Shown one piece after another: positions 7,061 through 14,161 of a stretch of 20,478 nt of DNA. The stretch's first letter is position 1. Each line of letters opens with the position of its first letter. A program made the position numbers and the translations under genes. Origin of the DNA: DASYAN01 sp036501345. GTDB taxonomy: Bacteria > Chloroflexota > Ktedonobacteria > Ktedonobacterales > Ktedonobacteraceae. The notes under the pieces were generated by a model that was not told the DNA's origin, did not search any database, and worked only from the letters and a program-made list of their open reading frames with translations. The stretch spans positions 1-20,478 of the forward strand of contig DASYAN010000179.1 of NCBI GenBank assembly GCA_036501345.1, given 5' to 3'.

Positions 7061-8710
7061 ATGTCCACAAATAATCAGCAGACAGGAAACCTCCCACCTC
7101 AAACCATACTTAACCAGCGCTATATTATTCGCAGACAGGCAGGTCGAGGGGGCATGGGAGCTGTCTATCAAGCAATTGATACACATATGGAACAGAGACC
7201 AATTGCTATCAAAGAAATGGGCCAGTCAGCACTCAGCAAGGAAGAAGTGGCAGAAGCAATGGCACGTTTCCAAAAAGAAGCTATCATCCTTGGCTCACTA
7301 TCCCATCCCAATCTTCCACACATCTACGAGGCATTTAGCGAACAAGAGCGCACATACTTTGTGATGGACTATATAGAGGGCAAGACGCTCTATCAACTGC
7401 TGAAAGAGGGACAATGGCAACCTCTGCCTGCAAGTCAAGTATTGCACTATGCGATCCAACTCTGTGGCGTGCTGGCATATCTCCATCAGCAAACCCCACC
7501 CATCATTTTTCGAGATGTCAAACCCACTAATATCATGGTAACGCAGACTGGTCATATCTTCTTAATCGATTTTGGCATTGCACGCTTTTTCAAAGAAGGT
7601 CAGAAACGCGATACTCAATTCCTGGGTTCACGAGGATATGCCTCACCAGAACAGCACGGTATCTTTCAGACCAACCCTCGCACTGATATCTATGGCCTAG
7701 GAGCAACCCTGCACTTCTGTCTGACAGGGCAAGATCCCTATCACGCAACAGACCCATTCGCATTCTCACCAATACCGCAGTCAAATTCGCGAGTACCACT
7801 GGCCCTTGTCCAGCTCATTCAGCGTATGGTTGCTATCGATGAGCAGTCACGCCCAACACATATGTTTGAGGTCCAACAAGCCTTGATTGCCATTACTAGA
7901 CTTGCAACAGACAACACAGCTACCTTAGACTCTCTCATTGAGGAAAAGACCAATGAACCTTGGAGTGCAGATCAAAGTCTAGTATCGGTAGTACCATCAT
8001 CATCTTATCCAAATGACAGTTACGTTGCTACATCACCCACACAGATAGCAAGAGATATCCCTGTTCAATCATCCGTAGCAACCATATTACCAAGCCCTTC
8101 GCCATTCAGCGGATATTCACCTTCTACCACGCAATCTGGTCAACCTAGGAGCTCAAACTTCATCATATTCTTTGGAACATTCCTTCTGCTAATACTGGGC
8201 ATCTGCATAGCTGCTCTTCTCTTTTTCTATCCCGCAGCTTATGGATGGGCACTGATGACAGAACCCGGGCTAGCATTACTGCTCTGGCTTACAACAGGAA
8301 TTCTGTATGAGATCGTCGACAGCTCGATAGCACGCACTATATTGGCACTAACGAATATGACTGCACTGATTACAAGCATTGCATTGCTCATCCTAAATTT
8401 GCAGAATGTACAGACACTACTTGACAACCTGCTACCTTCTGGCTTCTCCCACCAAGAGATCTCCCATACCATTCTAAACATCAGTTTAACAGCCAGTGGC
8501 ATGATTTCACTCGGCTGGCTCTTACGACCATCCACTTGGACAAGTAAATGTGCACTCTTTATATCTTTTGGGATTGCGATTGCTTGCACTCTTCAAGAGG
8601 CCACTCAACTAGATACAGAAAAACACATACTGCTCCTGATAGCCCTGGTAGCACTTATAGAAGGGATATTGGCTGCAGCTTATATCGAGCGTTGCACCTC
8701 TCGCTCGTAA
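7061..8710 (+). CDS. Membrane-anchored PknB-type Ser/Thr protein kinase
   Basis: 549 residues. The kinase domain spans about 21-280 with P-loop GRGGMGAVY (28-36), ATP-anchoring K51 (IAIKEM), catalytic loop FRDVKPTN (150-157) with D152, DFG at 170-172, SPEQ (195-198) in place of APE, and DIYGLG (209-214). The His of HRD is Phe150, as in many bacterial kinases that keep the RD pair. A Ser/Thr/Pro-rich linker (281-365) leads to about six membrane helices from residue 367 to the end, without an extracellular PASTA or sensor domain. The membrane part may itself sense or merely anchor. ATG 7061 has GAGG five bases upstream. Substrates cannot be inferred from the neighbours. Confidence 0.94.
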   Translation: MSTNNQQTGNLPPQTILNQRYIIRRQAGRGGMGAVYQAIDTHMEQRPIAIKEMGQSALSKEEVAEAMARFQKEAIILGSLSHPNLPHIYEAFSEQERTYFVMDYIEGKTLYQLLKEGQWQPLPASQVLHYAIQLCGVLAYLHQQTPPIIFRDVKPTNIMVTQTGHIFLIDFGIARFFKEGQKRDTQFLGSRGYASPEQHGIFQTNPRTDIYGLGATLHFCLTGQDPYHATDPFAFSPIPQSNSRVPLALVQLIQRMVAIDEQSRPTHMFEVQQALIAITRLATDNTATLDSLIEEKTNEPWSADQSLVSVVPSSSYPNDSYVATSPTQIARDIPVQSSVATILPSPSPFSGYSPSTTQSGQPRSSNFIIFFGTFLLLILGICIAALLFFYPAAYGWALMTEPGLALLLWLTTGILYEIVDSSIARTILALTNMTALITSIALLILNLQNVQTLLDNLLPSGFSHQEISHTILNISLTASGMISLGWLLRPSTWTSKCALFISFGIAIACTLQEATQLDTEKHILLLIALVALIEGILAAAYIERCTSRS

Positions 8711-8729
8711 AACAGAGGAATGCAGAAAT

Positions 8730-9500
8730 TCACATTTTTATAACATGATACAAAGTGAGAATAATTAGAATCGCACTCGTTGCATTGTTTAACGCATGCA
8801 AGATAATACCCGGCCAGATAGAATTCGAATACCAGCGCAAAAATGCTAATGCCAGACCAATACAAAGCAGCACAGCAAATGAAGCGAGATCTTGATGAAC
8901 GAGCGCAAAAAGGAATGCACTCGACACAATCGCCACCCACACAGGCATACTGCGCAACAAACCCATAAAAACAAAACTGCGGAAAAAGACTTCTTCACAT
9001 ACCGGGGCAATCACAATAGCAGCTAGAAGAGTTACATATGTCGATATTGGAGCAACCCTACCACGCTGTAAAACAACCTGATCATTGGTTTGTAGGGGCA
9101 GATGCAAAGTAGTAATCAGTAACTCATAAAGATAATTAACCAGAAAAAAAGACAGAAATAGCAGTATAATCCAGGGCAATACACGCTTAATGTTGAAGCG
9201 TCTAAAGCCCAGAGCTTGCATTATCGACCACTTATCGCCAGAAGAAGAGGTCCGCTTAGCGAAATACACAGGAGCAAGCAGAAAAACCCCTTCTGCCACT
9301 ATGGCATAAACAAAGTAGGCTAGGGCATTGGTAAAATCAATCTGGGGTGTGATTGGTGCAGGTTTTGCCTGATGCGCCGCTGGTGCACTAGAAAGTGCAG
9401 CGAATTGAGAGAAAACTATATAAGGCACCAGCGTCCAAAGGATACCGCTGAGCGTCTGCCAGATCGTCCAGGGTGCCTCATCTAATTGTTGTTTTAGCAA
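8730..9500 (-). CDS. CPBP-family intramembrane metalloprotease
   Basis: 256 residues from TTG 9500. The CPBP (CAAX protease and bacteriocin-processing) signature is complete: EEVFFR with E169, E170 and R174, then FALVH with H202, then HALNN with H235 and N239, in the hydrophobic C-terminal half. Further helices lie at the N-terminus. In the family these residues bind and activate the catalytic site for cleavage of prenylated or membrane substrates. A GTG at 9521 extends the frame by seven codons, but it falls at the predicted transcription start and has no ribosome site, while GGAGA (9507-9511) sits six bases before TTG 9500. It converges on the kinase gene, leaving 19 bases between stops. 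No peptide substrate gene is visible next to it. Confidence 0.9.
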   Translation of the reverse strand: MLKQQLDEAPWTIWQTLSGILWTLVPYIVFSQFAALSSAPAAHQAKPAPITPQIDFTNALAYFVYAIVAEGVFLLAPVYFAKRTSSSGDKWSIMQALGFRRFNIKRVLPWIILLFLSFFLVNYLYELLITTLHLPLQTNDQVVLQRGRVAPISTYVTLLAAIVIAPVCEEVFFRSFVFMGLLRSMPVWVAIVSSAFLFALVHQDLASFAVLLCIGLALAFLRWYSNSIWPGIILHALNNATSAILIILTLYHVIKM

Positions 9501-9528
9501 AAGAACTCTCCAATTTTTCACTTTTCTA

Positions 9529-9534
9529 ATTATA
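9529..9534 (-). promoter_or_regulatory. -10 box of the CPBP protease gene
   Basis: Minus-strand TATAAT. A partial -35 (CAGACA) lies 18 bases upstream. The start of transcription would fall near 9522, one base from the GTG at 9521, which argues for TTG 9500 as the translation start. Confidence 0.5.
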
Positions 9535-9634
9535 TCATTGCCAAGGCTTTCTTGTCTGTAGTTCGAAGCCCGTTGTCAGTGTAGCGATACATGCCACACC
9601 CGTAGCCAATTTCCCTTTCACCTAGCTAATTATG

Positions 9635-9643
9635 TGGTATACT
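9635..9643 (+). promoter_or_regulatory. Extended -10 promoter before the small Cys-rich gene
   Basis: TGGTATACT is an extended -10 (TG, one base, TATACT). Transcription would begin near 9650 and give a leader of about 110 bases to TTG 9759. No convincing -35 is seen. Confidence 0.4.
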
Positions 9644-9652
9644 ACACTCAAT

Positions 9653-9763
9653 GTTCCCGATAAAGGGTCATAATAGACTATACCGTTAGGAACCTTCCGG
9701 CTTTCGCCGGAAGCTTGTGAAGTCGCTATAGACATAGCAATTTAGGAAGGATACCTGCTTGGC
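9653..9763 (+). promoter_or_regulatory. Hairpin-rich leader of the small Cys-rich gene
   Basis: In order it holds GTTCC (9653-9657) pairing with GGAAC (9689-9693) around a 31-base interior, a perfect 8-base hairpin CTTCCGGC-TTTC-GCCGGAAG (9694-9713), a weak GCTAT-AGAC-ATAGC hairpin, and CCTGC-TTG-GCAGG over the start codon. The ribosome site AGGAAGG lies between the last two. No T-run follows the strong hairpin on either strand, so it is not a simple terminator; read on the minus strand its loop is GAAA. It may be a regulatory RNA, but no known class is recognised. Confidence 0.35.
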
Positions 9764-10031
9764 AGGGACAATCGACACTCATCCATCAGAAGATTCAAAT
9801 TGGCGCAGGCATAGAAATGCTTGTCCATTTTACCGGGAACGCTGGTTTCCTTGCAATGAGGTTTCAGGAGAACCAATGTATCAGGTCTTTTGCCTGAAAG
9901 GAACACCTCCCGAAACTACTGCAGAACAAGAGAAGTGTTTCCGCAGTAAAACATGCTGCTGGCGGTTGGCAAAGCAGAACAAAAAACAAGAAGCCGACGA
10001 GGTTGCGTCGGCTTCTCAGGGCTCGCTCTAA
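9759..10031 (+). CDS. Small six-cysteine protein, unrecognised
   Basis: 90 residues from TTG 9759, with AGGAAGG eight bases upstream. Cysteines lie at 22, 32, 45, 60, 66 and 67, set among aromatic and charged residues (CPFYRERW, YQVFCLKG, CCWRL). The spacing C-x9-C-x12-C-x14-C-x5-CC suggests a small metal-binding or disulfide-stabilised domain. There is no signal peptide or membrane helix, so it is likely cytoplasmic. An alternative ATG at 9876 with AGGAG five bases upstream would drop the first two cysteines. The Lys/Glu-rich tail overlaps the terminator of the convergent ndk operon, so the last 12 codons are under two constraints. No family is recognised. Confidence 0.6.
   Translation: MAGTIDTHPSEDSNWRRHRNACPFYRERWFPCNEVSGEPMYQVFCLKGTPPETTAEQEKCFRSKTCCWRLAKQNKKQEADEVASASQGSL
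9976..10016 (-). terminator. Rho-independent terminator of the ndk operon
   Basis: A perfect 11-base stem (9989-9999 with 10006-10016) closes on a six-base loop. Read on the minus strand it is followed by TTGTTTTTTGTT. It lies 33 bases after the ndk stop at 10049, inside the last codons of the plus-strand small protein. Confidence 0.88.
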
Positions 10032-10048
10032 TACCTATTGAAGGATTA

Positions 10049-10522
10049 TTAGCCGCGTTCGCTGGAATTGTAAATATAGTGCTCCAGAACATCTTCGTAT
10101 TCAAAGAGCTCTTCGGGCTTGAAGAAACGCGAAACCTCTGCCTCTGCAGTCTCCAACGCATCAGAGCAATGGACAAGATTAGCTTGCACACTCAGTGCAA
10201 ATTCGCCGCGAATCGTGCCAGGAGCCGCCTCACGAGCCTTAGTGATTCCACAAAGCTGACGGACGGTACTTACAGCATCGGTACCTTCTAGGCAGCAGGC
10301 AACAACTGGAGTGCGCTGCATAAAGGATTTCACCTCCGGAAAGAATGGACGCCCAACCAGATGGCTATAATGCTCATCTAAGAGTTCACCTGAAAGCAGC
10401 ATCATCTTCAATCCCACAATTTTCAAGCCTTTACGCTCAAGACGAGCAAGGATTTCACCGACGAGGTCTCTCTGGACAGCATCGGGTTTAAGTAATACCA
10501 ATGTACGTTCCACAGTTTTCAA
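10049..10522 (-). CDS. ndk: Nucleoside diphosphate kinase
   Basis: 157 residues, slightly longer than the usual 135-150. It exchanges gamma-phosphate between nucleoside triphosphates and diphosphates through a phospho-histidine. The fold signature is complete: TLVLLKPDAVQRDLVGEI at the N-terminus, RPFF (58-61), the GTIRGEFA segment (102-109), and the active-site His118 in NLVHCSDALE. The usual HGSD is HCSD here, with Cys119 replacing Gly. The tail EELFEYEDVLEHYIY is typical. TTG 10522 is used with AAGG six bases upstream; a GTG three codons later is the alternative. It is the last gene of the operon, 16 bases after the roadblock gene, with a terminator behind it. Co-transcription with a roadblock protein hints at NTP supply or phospho-signalling, which is inference. 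Confidence 0.96.
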   Translation of the reverse strand: MKTVERTLVLLKPDAVQRDLVGEILARLERKGLKIVGLKMMLLSGELLDEHYSHLVGRPFFPEVKSFMQRTPVVACCLEGTDAVSTVRQLCGITKAREAAPGTIRGEFALSVQANLVHCSDALETAEAEVSRFFKPEELFEYEDVLEHYIYNSSERG

Positions 10523-10538
10523 AATACCCTTCTTTAAT

Positions 10539-10886
10539 TTAATAACTATTGATCATCTGCGCCAATTGCCGACAAGCTTTTTTCATCTCTAAGCGTACAC
10601 GCCCAGGATTACCTGTCCCATGAGTAATGACCATGAGAATAAGATCACCGGCCTCTTGCATATAAACCATACCATCTTTGGTTTCAATCATGACCTGACG
10701 TGCATCTCCAGTATTCACTTGCGTCGCATAAGTGTTAATAGAACCAAAGGCGGCCGCTGACAGCGCACCAACCATTTCCTCGTCCTCATTACGCATTACG
10801 CCAGCTACAATCAGGCCATCCTTACCAACGAGGATCGCATTTTTCACTTCATCAAGTTCAGTGAATCGTTGCAAGATTATTTCCAT
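10539..10886 (-). CDS. Roadblock/LC7 domain protein
   Basis: 115 residues forming a single roadblock/LC7 domain: an N-terminal helix, then NAILVGKDGLIVAGV (16-30), the helix DEEMVGALSAAAFGSI (35-50), the strands RQVMIETKDGMVYMQ (63-77) and DLILMVITHG (81-90), and a closing helix. Proteins of this family, such as MglB, bind and regulate small Ras-like GTPases or build dimeric platforms. No MglA-like GTPase is in the window, so its partner must be elsewhere or may be the TPR protein encoded just upstream. ATG 10886 has GAGGG nine bases upstream. It lies 29 bases after the TPR gene and 16 before ndk, in one operon. Confidence 0.92.
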   Translation of the reverse strand: MEIILQRFTELDEVKNAILVGKDGLIVAGVMRNEDEEMVGALSAAAFGSINTYATQVNTGDARQVMIETKDGMVYMQEAGDLILMVITHGTGNPGRVRLEMKKACRQLAQMINSY

Positions 10887-10915
10887 GCTTGAATTCCCTC
10901 TATCTCACTGAATTG

Positions 10916-13900
10916 TTAGCTTCTTGCCTTCTTAGCCATGGTCAGCGCACTGTTGTAGGCTTCCATCGCTTGCAGGTACTCTCCCTGGCGCATATAAGCA
11001 TCGCCTAGGACTCGGCAACCAGCAGGGTATTTAGGTGCAAGCTTGAGAAGAGCACGTAGGTTGCTAATGACCTCACCTAGCAATTCAGGAGCACCTCGTA
11101 TCACCAAGCGATAGTCTTGCATCGCTTCATCGTAGTCTCCAACAAGTTGATGCTGATACCCCTTGAGCAAGCGCTCTTTATAGTTCAAATTGTCACCCTC
11201 TGCTATCTTAGCCACTGGAGACTCTCCTCGCTCTCTTGTATGCACCTTACCAGAACTACTGGAATTATCATGCGGAGCTATAGAGTGCACCATCGACTGT
11301 AAGCGTACAGCAGGGCGCTTCATGGTTGTCTCTAATTCAGTCTCAAGGAACGGATTTGTACCAGCATCCTGACCGTTCAATGCTCCTGCTAGTTCGCTAA
11401 TGCTAGATGAAGCTGCAGAGATCGGTGTCGGTTCGAAGATCAGTCCAGATATGGACTCCACTGGGACCGGAGGTGTATTCGGCAGTTCCTGCGAAACTTT
11501 AGCAGGTGGGACAGGCCTAGTGACTATTGGCGTGTTAAATGCAGGGCCAGCAGTAGATGCATCCAACTCAGAAATCGAACTAGAGCGTAATGCCTGAAGC
11601 CATAATGGCTCAGCCGGAAAATCAGCTGCATTTGCAGTCGATGAAGCCGAAGAAACAGGTGGCTTAGCCTCACCAACAGATTCGTGGAACATCATGCCAA
11701 GCTCTGTCAAAGCAGACGGCAATGCCTGCTTCTGAGAAGTTTCTTGGACAGGTTGCGATGTCTGCTGAGTCGAAAGAGGAATTGCGGTGTCTGCAGGCTT
11801 CACCTCCTCTGCTTGAGCAATTGCCGAGAGTGATTTTGGCTCCATGGCAACAAAGCCTTTTGCACGTAATTGCTGCTCCAACTCTTCTAATGTCGCGACG
11901 AGATTTTGCTCTACCTTCTCAGCAGAATTAGCTACGACTTCAGGCTCTGACTTAGCATCAAATGCCTGGTGTGACTCAAGTATTGCCAGTGGTACTTGCA
12001 GATCGGGTTCGACTGTCGGCTGCTTTTCTGGCTCTGATACTGGTGGCCACCAAGGGTCATAGGCAGAAGAGGATCGAGCTCCAGACTCAGATATCTTCCA
12101 TGGATCATGTGCAGCTGGCTGTTCCTGAAGGTCAGCTTCTTCAAATGCATTGTGTAATGCAAGCGCGTCTGGCAGCTCTTGTTTTTCTGATTCCGTAGAT
12201 AGAGGTGATACAACAGGTGCTGATTGCTCAAGATGAGGAGCGTCCTCATCTTCAAGGGTCGCCGCACCCAATGACCTTAGCCAAGCTGGCCCAAAGGATG
12301 ACTCTTCATCATCATTATCATCAACATCAACATTCCCAAGAGAAGATGCAGGCTGTAACTCCTGTGCCCAGGGAGATGAGTCTAGAGAGGTCATTGGCTG
12401 GTGAGTAACAGGTTCCTGCGGAAGAGAAGAGAGTGTCTCTTCAGGCTCAATAGAAGATGGTGAAGTTTGTTCAAGAGGAGCCATACCCGAAGTCATCTGC
12501 TTGCGATCTGCCTGTGTCAGCATACTGAGCCATGAAGGGGGGTCATTCTCTTGTGTTGCTAAGGTCCAATCACCTCCTTCGGTCCCATGGTCGCCAGCTG
12601 GACTTACCCAACTATCATTACTCCCAGGATCTGGTTCTGCAACTGTATCCACCTCCTGGCTCTCCCAACGCTCTCCGCCTCCATCTAAATGGCTCACAGC
12701 ACCTTGATCTTCCCATTGTCGATGCCCACTTTGCTCCTGATCTTGGTCTGTAATACTGCCCGGCATATTATGCAAAGCACTCTGTAGCATCTCCCATGGC
12801 TCTGGCTGTGACTCCTGAGGTAGGGCTGATGGCGCGTTCTGTAAAGCACTCTGTAACATCTCCCATGGCTCTGGCTGTGACTCCTGAGGTGGCGGCGCTG
12901 ATGGCGCGTTCTGCAAAGCACTCTGTAACATCTCCCATGGCTCTGGCTGTGACTCCTGAGATGGGACTGATGACAAGAACTCTTCTGGCATGGTCCAGGA
13001 GCCCATAGGCGTTATATCACTCGACAATTGCACTGCCGGATCTGAGGGTTCCAAACCCGAAGTAATTGCCTGTCTCCCCCGGTCACCGTTGCTAGCATCA
13101 TTATCAGTCATGGCATTGATTGTATGGTCCATAGCCCATGGAGCACTGTTATTCTGTTGTAATTCACCACCTGAGAATGGAGAAAGAAACGCCGCATCCT
13201 TGCCCCACCCCTGAGAATCCTCCCATGGGAGAGATGTTCCAGCAGGATCCGCAGCACTTGTTTCAAGGATAGGTACCAGCCCCCCCTGCAATGAGACAGC
13301 AGCAGATGGGATTGAAGCAGCTTGAGGTGCTATATTGGATGTGGGAGAAGCATTTAGAACACAAGGTGCTTTTTTCAGTAGCTTCAGGAATGGATCATCA
13401 GGAGAGTGTGCTAACATATCAGCAAAAAGCTCTTGCGCCATCACCAAGTCAGGATCAAGGGCTTCAACTTGCCGCAACAATGCCTGTGCCCGTGCCATAT
13501 CTTTGGACGCAGTCACATGAGCGAGAAGAAGAAGAGCCTTCACACAACCAGGTACACCTTGCAGAATCTGAGTTGCCAATTCTTCAACGTGATCCAGGGA
13601 ACCTTCACGCCAGTAGGTCTCTAACAGTCCTGTACGTGCATCCAAACGCTCTGGTGTTGCCGTTAGCACGGCTTCCCACTCCTGAACGGCCTGCGATAGC
13701 AGATCTCCGCGCACATAGAGACGAGCTAGGCCAGCACGAGAGAATACAAATCCTTGTTGACCTACCCTTGCACTAAGTTTAGTAAATTCCTCCCGAATCT
13801 GACCATTGCCACGGCTTAACTCATAAGCTTGCTGGTAGCAATCAAGCGCAGTATCGACATCTGACATACGCTCACTTACCATGGCACGATTACAATAGGC

Positions 13901-14137
13901 TAGGACATTCTCCGGATCATTTGTCAATACCCAATCAAAGGCATGAAGAGCCTCTTCTAAACGTCCCTGCGCAAGATAAACCTCGCCAAGCAGCCGTTGA
14001 GCCTCAAGTGACTCAGGAAAAGAGGCGAGAAAGCTTTGACAATTAGCAAGAGCAGTATCAACGCGACCAGAGCTAATCGCGTCTTCTGTCTCCTGAAAAG
14101 AGTCTCGCAGTGTTTTTTGTGCTATAAGTCCTGCCAT
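10916..14137 (-). CDS. Large TPR scaffold protein with a long repeat-bearing linker
   Basis: 1073 residues. The N-terminal 250 residues are TPR repeats (helix pairs such as AQRLLGEVYLAQGRLEEALH at 46-65), and another TPR group sits at about 985-1070 (KGYQHQLVGDYDEAMQDY, GDAYMRQGEYLQAMEAY). Between them lie about 730 residues of disordered, acidic, Ser/Pro/Gln-rich sequence. It holds three copies of a 23-24-residue unit around PEPWEMLQSAL (W401, W425, W448) and three WLxxL motifs (W536, W619, W846). There is no signal peptide or membrane helix. ATG 14137 has GAGGAGA upstream. It is second in the M16-TPR-roadblock-ndk operon. The two TPR ends with a long flexible arm suggest an assembly scaffold, perhaps for the roadblock protein; this is inferred. 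Confidence 0.93.
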   Translation of the reverse strand: MAGLIAQKTLRDSFQETEDAISSGRVDTALANCQSFLASFPESLEAQRLLGEVYLAQGRLEEALHAFDWVLTNDPENVLAYCNRAMVSERMSDVDTALDCYQQAYELSRGNGQIREEFTKLSARVGQQGFVFSRAGLARLYVRGDLLSQAVQEWEAVLTATPERLDARTGLLETYWREGSLDHVEELATQILQGVPGCVKALLLLAHVTASKDMARAQALLRQVEALDPDLVMAQELFADMLAHSPDDPFLKLLKKAPCVLNASPTSNIAPQAASIPSAAVSLQGGLVPILETSAADPAGTSLPWEDSQGWGKDAAFLSPFSGGELQQNNSAPWAMDHTINAMTDNDASNGDRGRQAITSGLEPSDPAVQLSSDITPMGSWTMPEEFLSSVPSQESQPEPWEMLQSALQNAPSAPPPQESQPEPWEMLQSALQNAPSALPQESQPEPWEMLQSALHNMPGSITDQDQEQSGHRQWEDQGAVSHLDGGGERWESQEVDTVAEPDPGSNDSWVSPAGDHGTEGGDWTLATQENDPPSWLSMLTQADRKQMTSGMAPLEQTSPSSIEPEETLSSLPQEPVTHQPMTSLDSSPWAQELQPASSLGNVDVDDNDDEESSFGPAWLRSLGAATLEDEDAPHLEQSAPVVSPLSTESEKQELPDALALHNAFEEADLQEQPAAHDPWKISESGARSSSAYDPWWPPVSEPEKQPTVEPDLQVPLAILESHQAFDAKSEPEVVANSAEKVEQNLVATLEELEQQLRAKGFVAMEPKSLSAIAQAEEVKPADTAIPLSTQQTSQPVQETSQKQALPSALTELGMMFHESVGEAKPPVSSASSTANAADFPAEPLWLQALRSSSISELDASTAGPAFNTPIVTRPVPPAKVSQELPNTPPVPVESISGLIFEPTPISAASSSISELAGALNGQDAGTNPFLETELETTMKRPAVRLQSMVHSIAPHDNSSSSGKVHTRERGESPVAKIAEGDNLNYKERLLKGYQHQLVGDYDEAMQDYRLVIRGAPELLGEVISNLRALLKLAPKYPAGCRVLGDAYMRQGEYLQAMEAYNSALTMAKKARS
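12771..12960 (-). repeat. Three tandem in-frame repeats of 69-72 bases in the TPR gene
   Basis: Copies begin at 12771, 12840 and 12912; the first two spacings are 69 and 72 bases, both multiples of three. They share nearly identical DNA, including CTCCCATGGCTCTGGCTGTG, with only a few changed bases and one codon gained. The protein unit centres on PEPWEMLQSALQNAPSA. The near identity at silent positions indicates recent duplication. Confidence 0.92.
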
Positions 14138-14161
14138 AAAACTTGGTCTCCTCTTCCTGCT

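Noticed and set aside
9501..9521. Seven extra codons from GTG 9521 on the CPBP protease
   Set aside because: The predicted transcription start coincides with the GTG, while TTG 9500 has GGAGA at proper spacing.
9550..9585. GTTCGAAGCC, resembling a tRNA T-loop
   Set aside because: The flanking bases do not pair as a T-stem and no acceptor or anticodon stem can be drawn around it.
13291..13776. Plus-strand frame of 161 codons
   Set aside because: It is antisense to the TPR gene, whose own frame is long, motif-bearing and has a good start.
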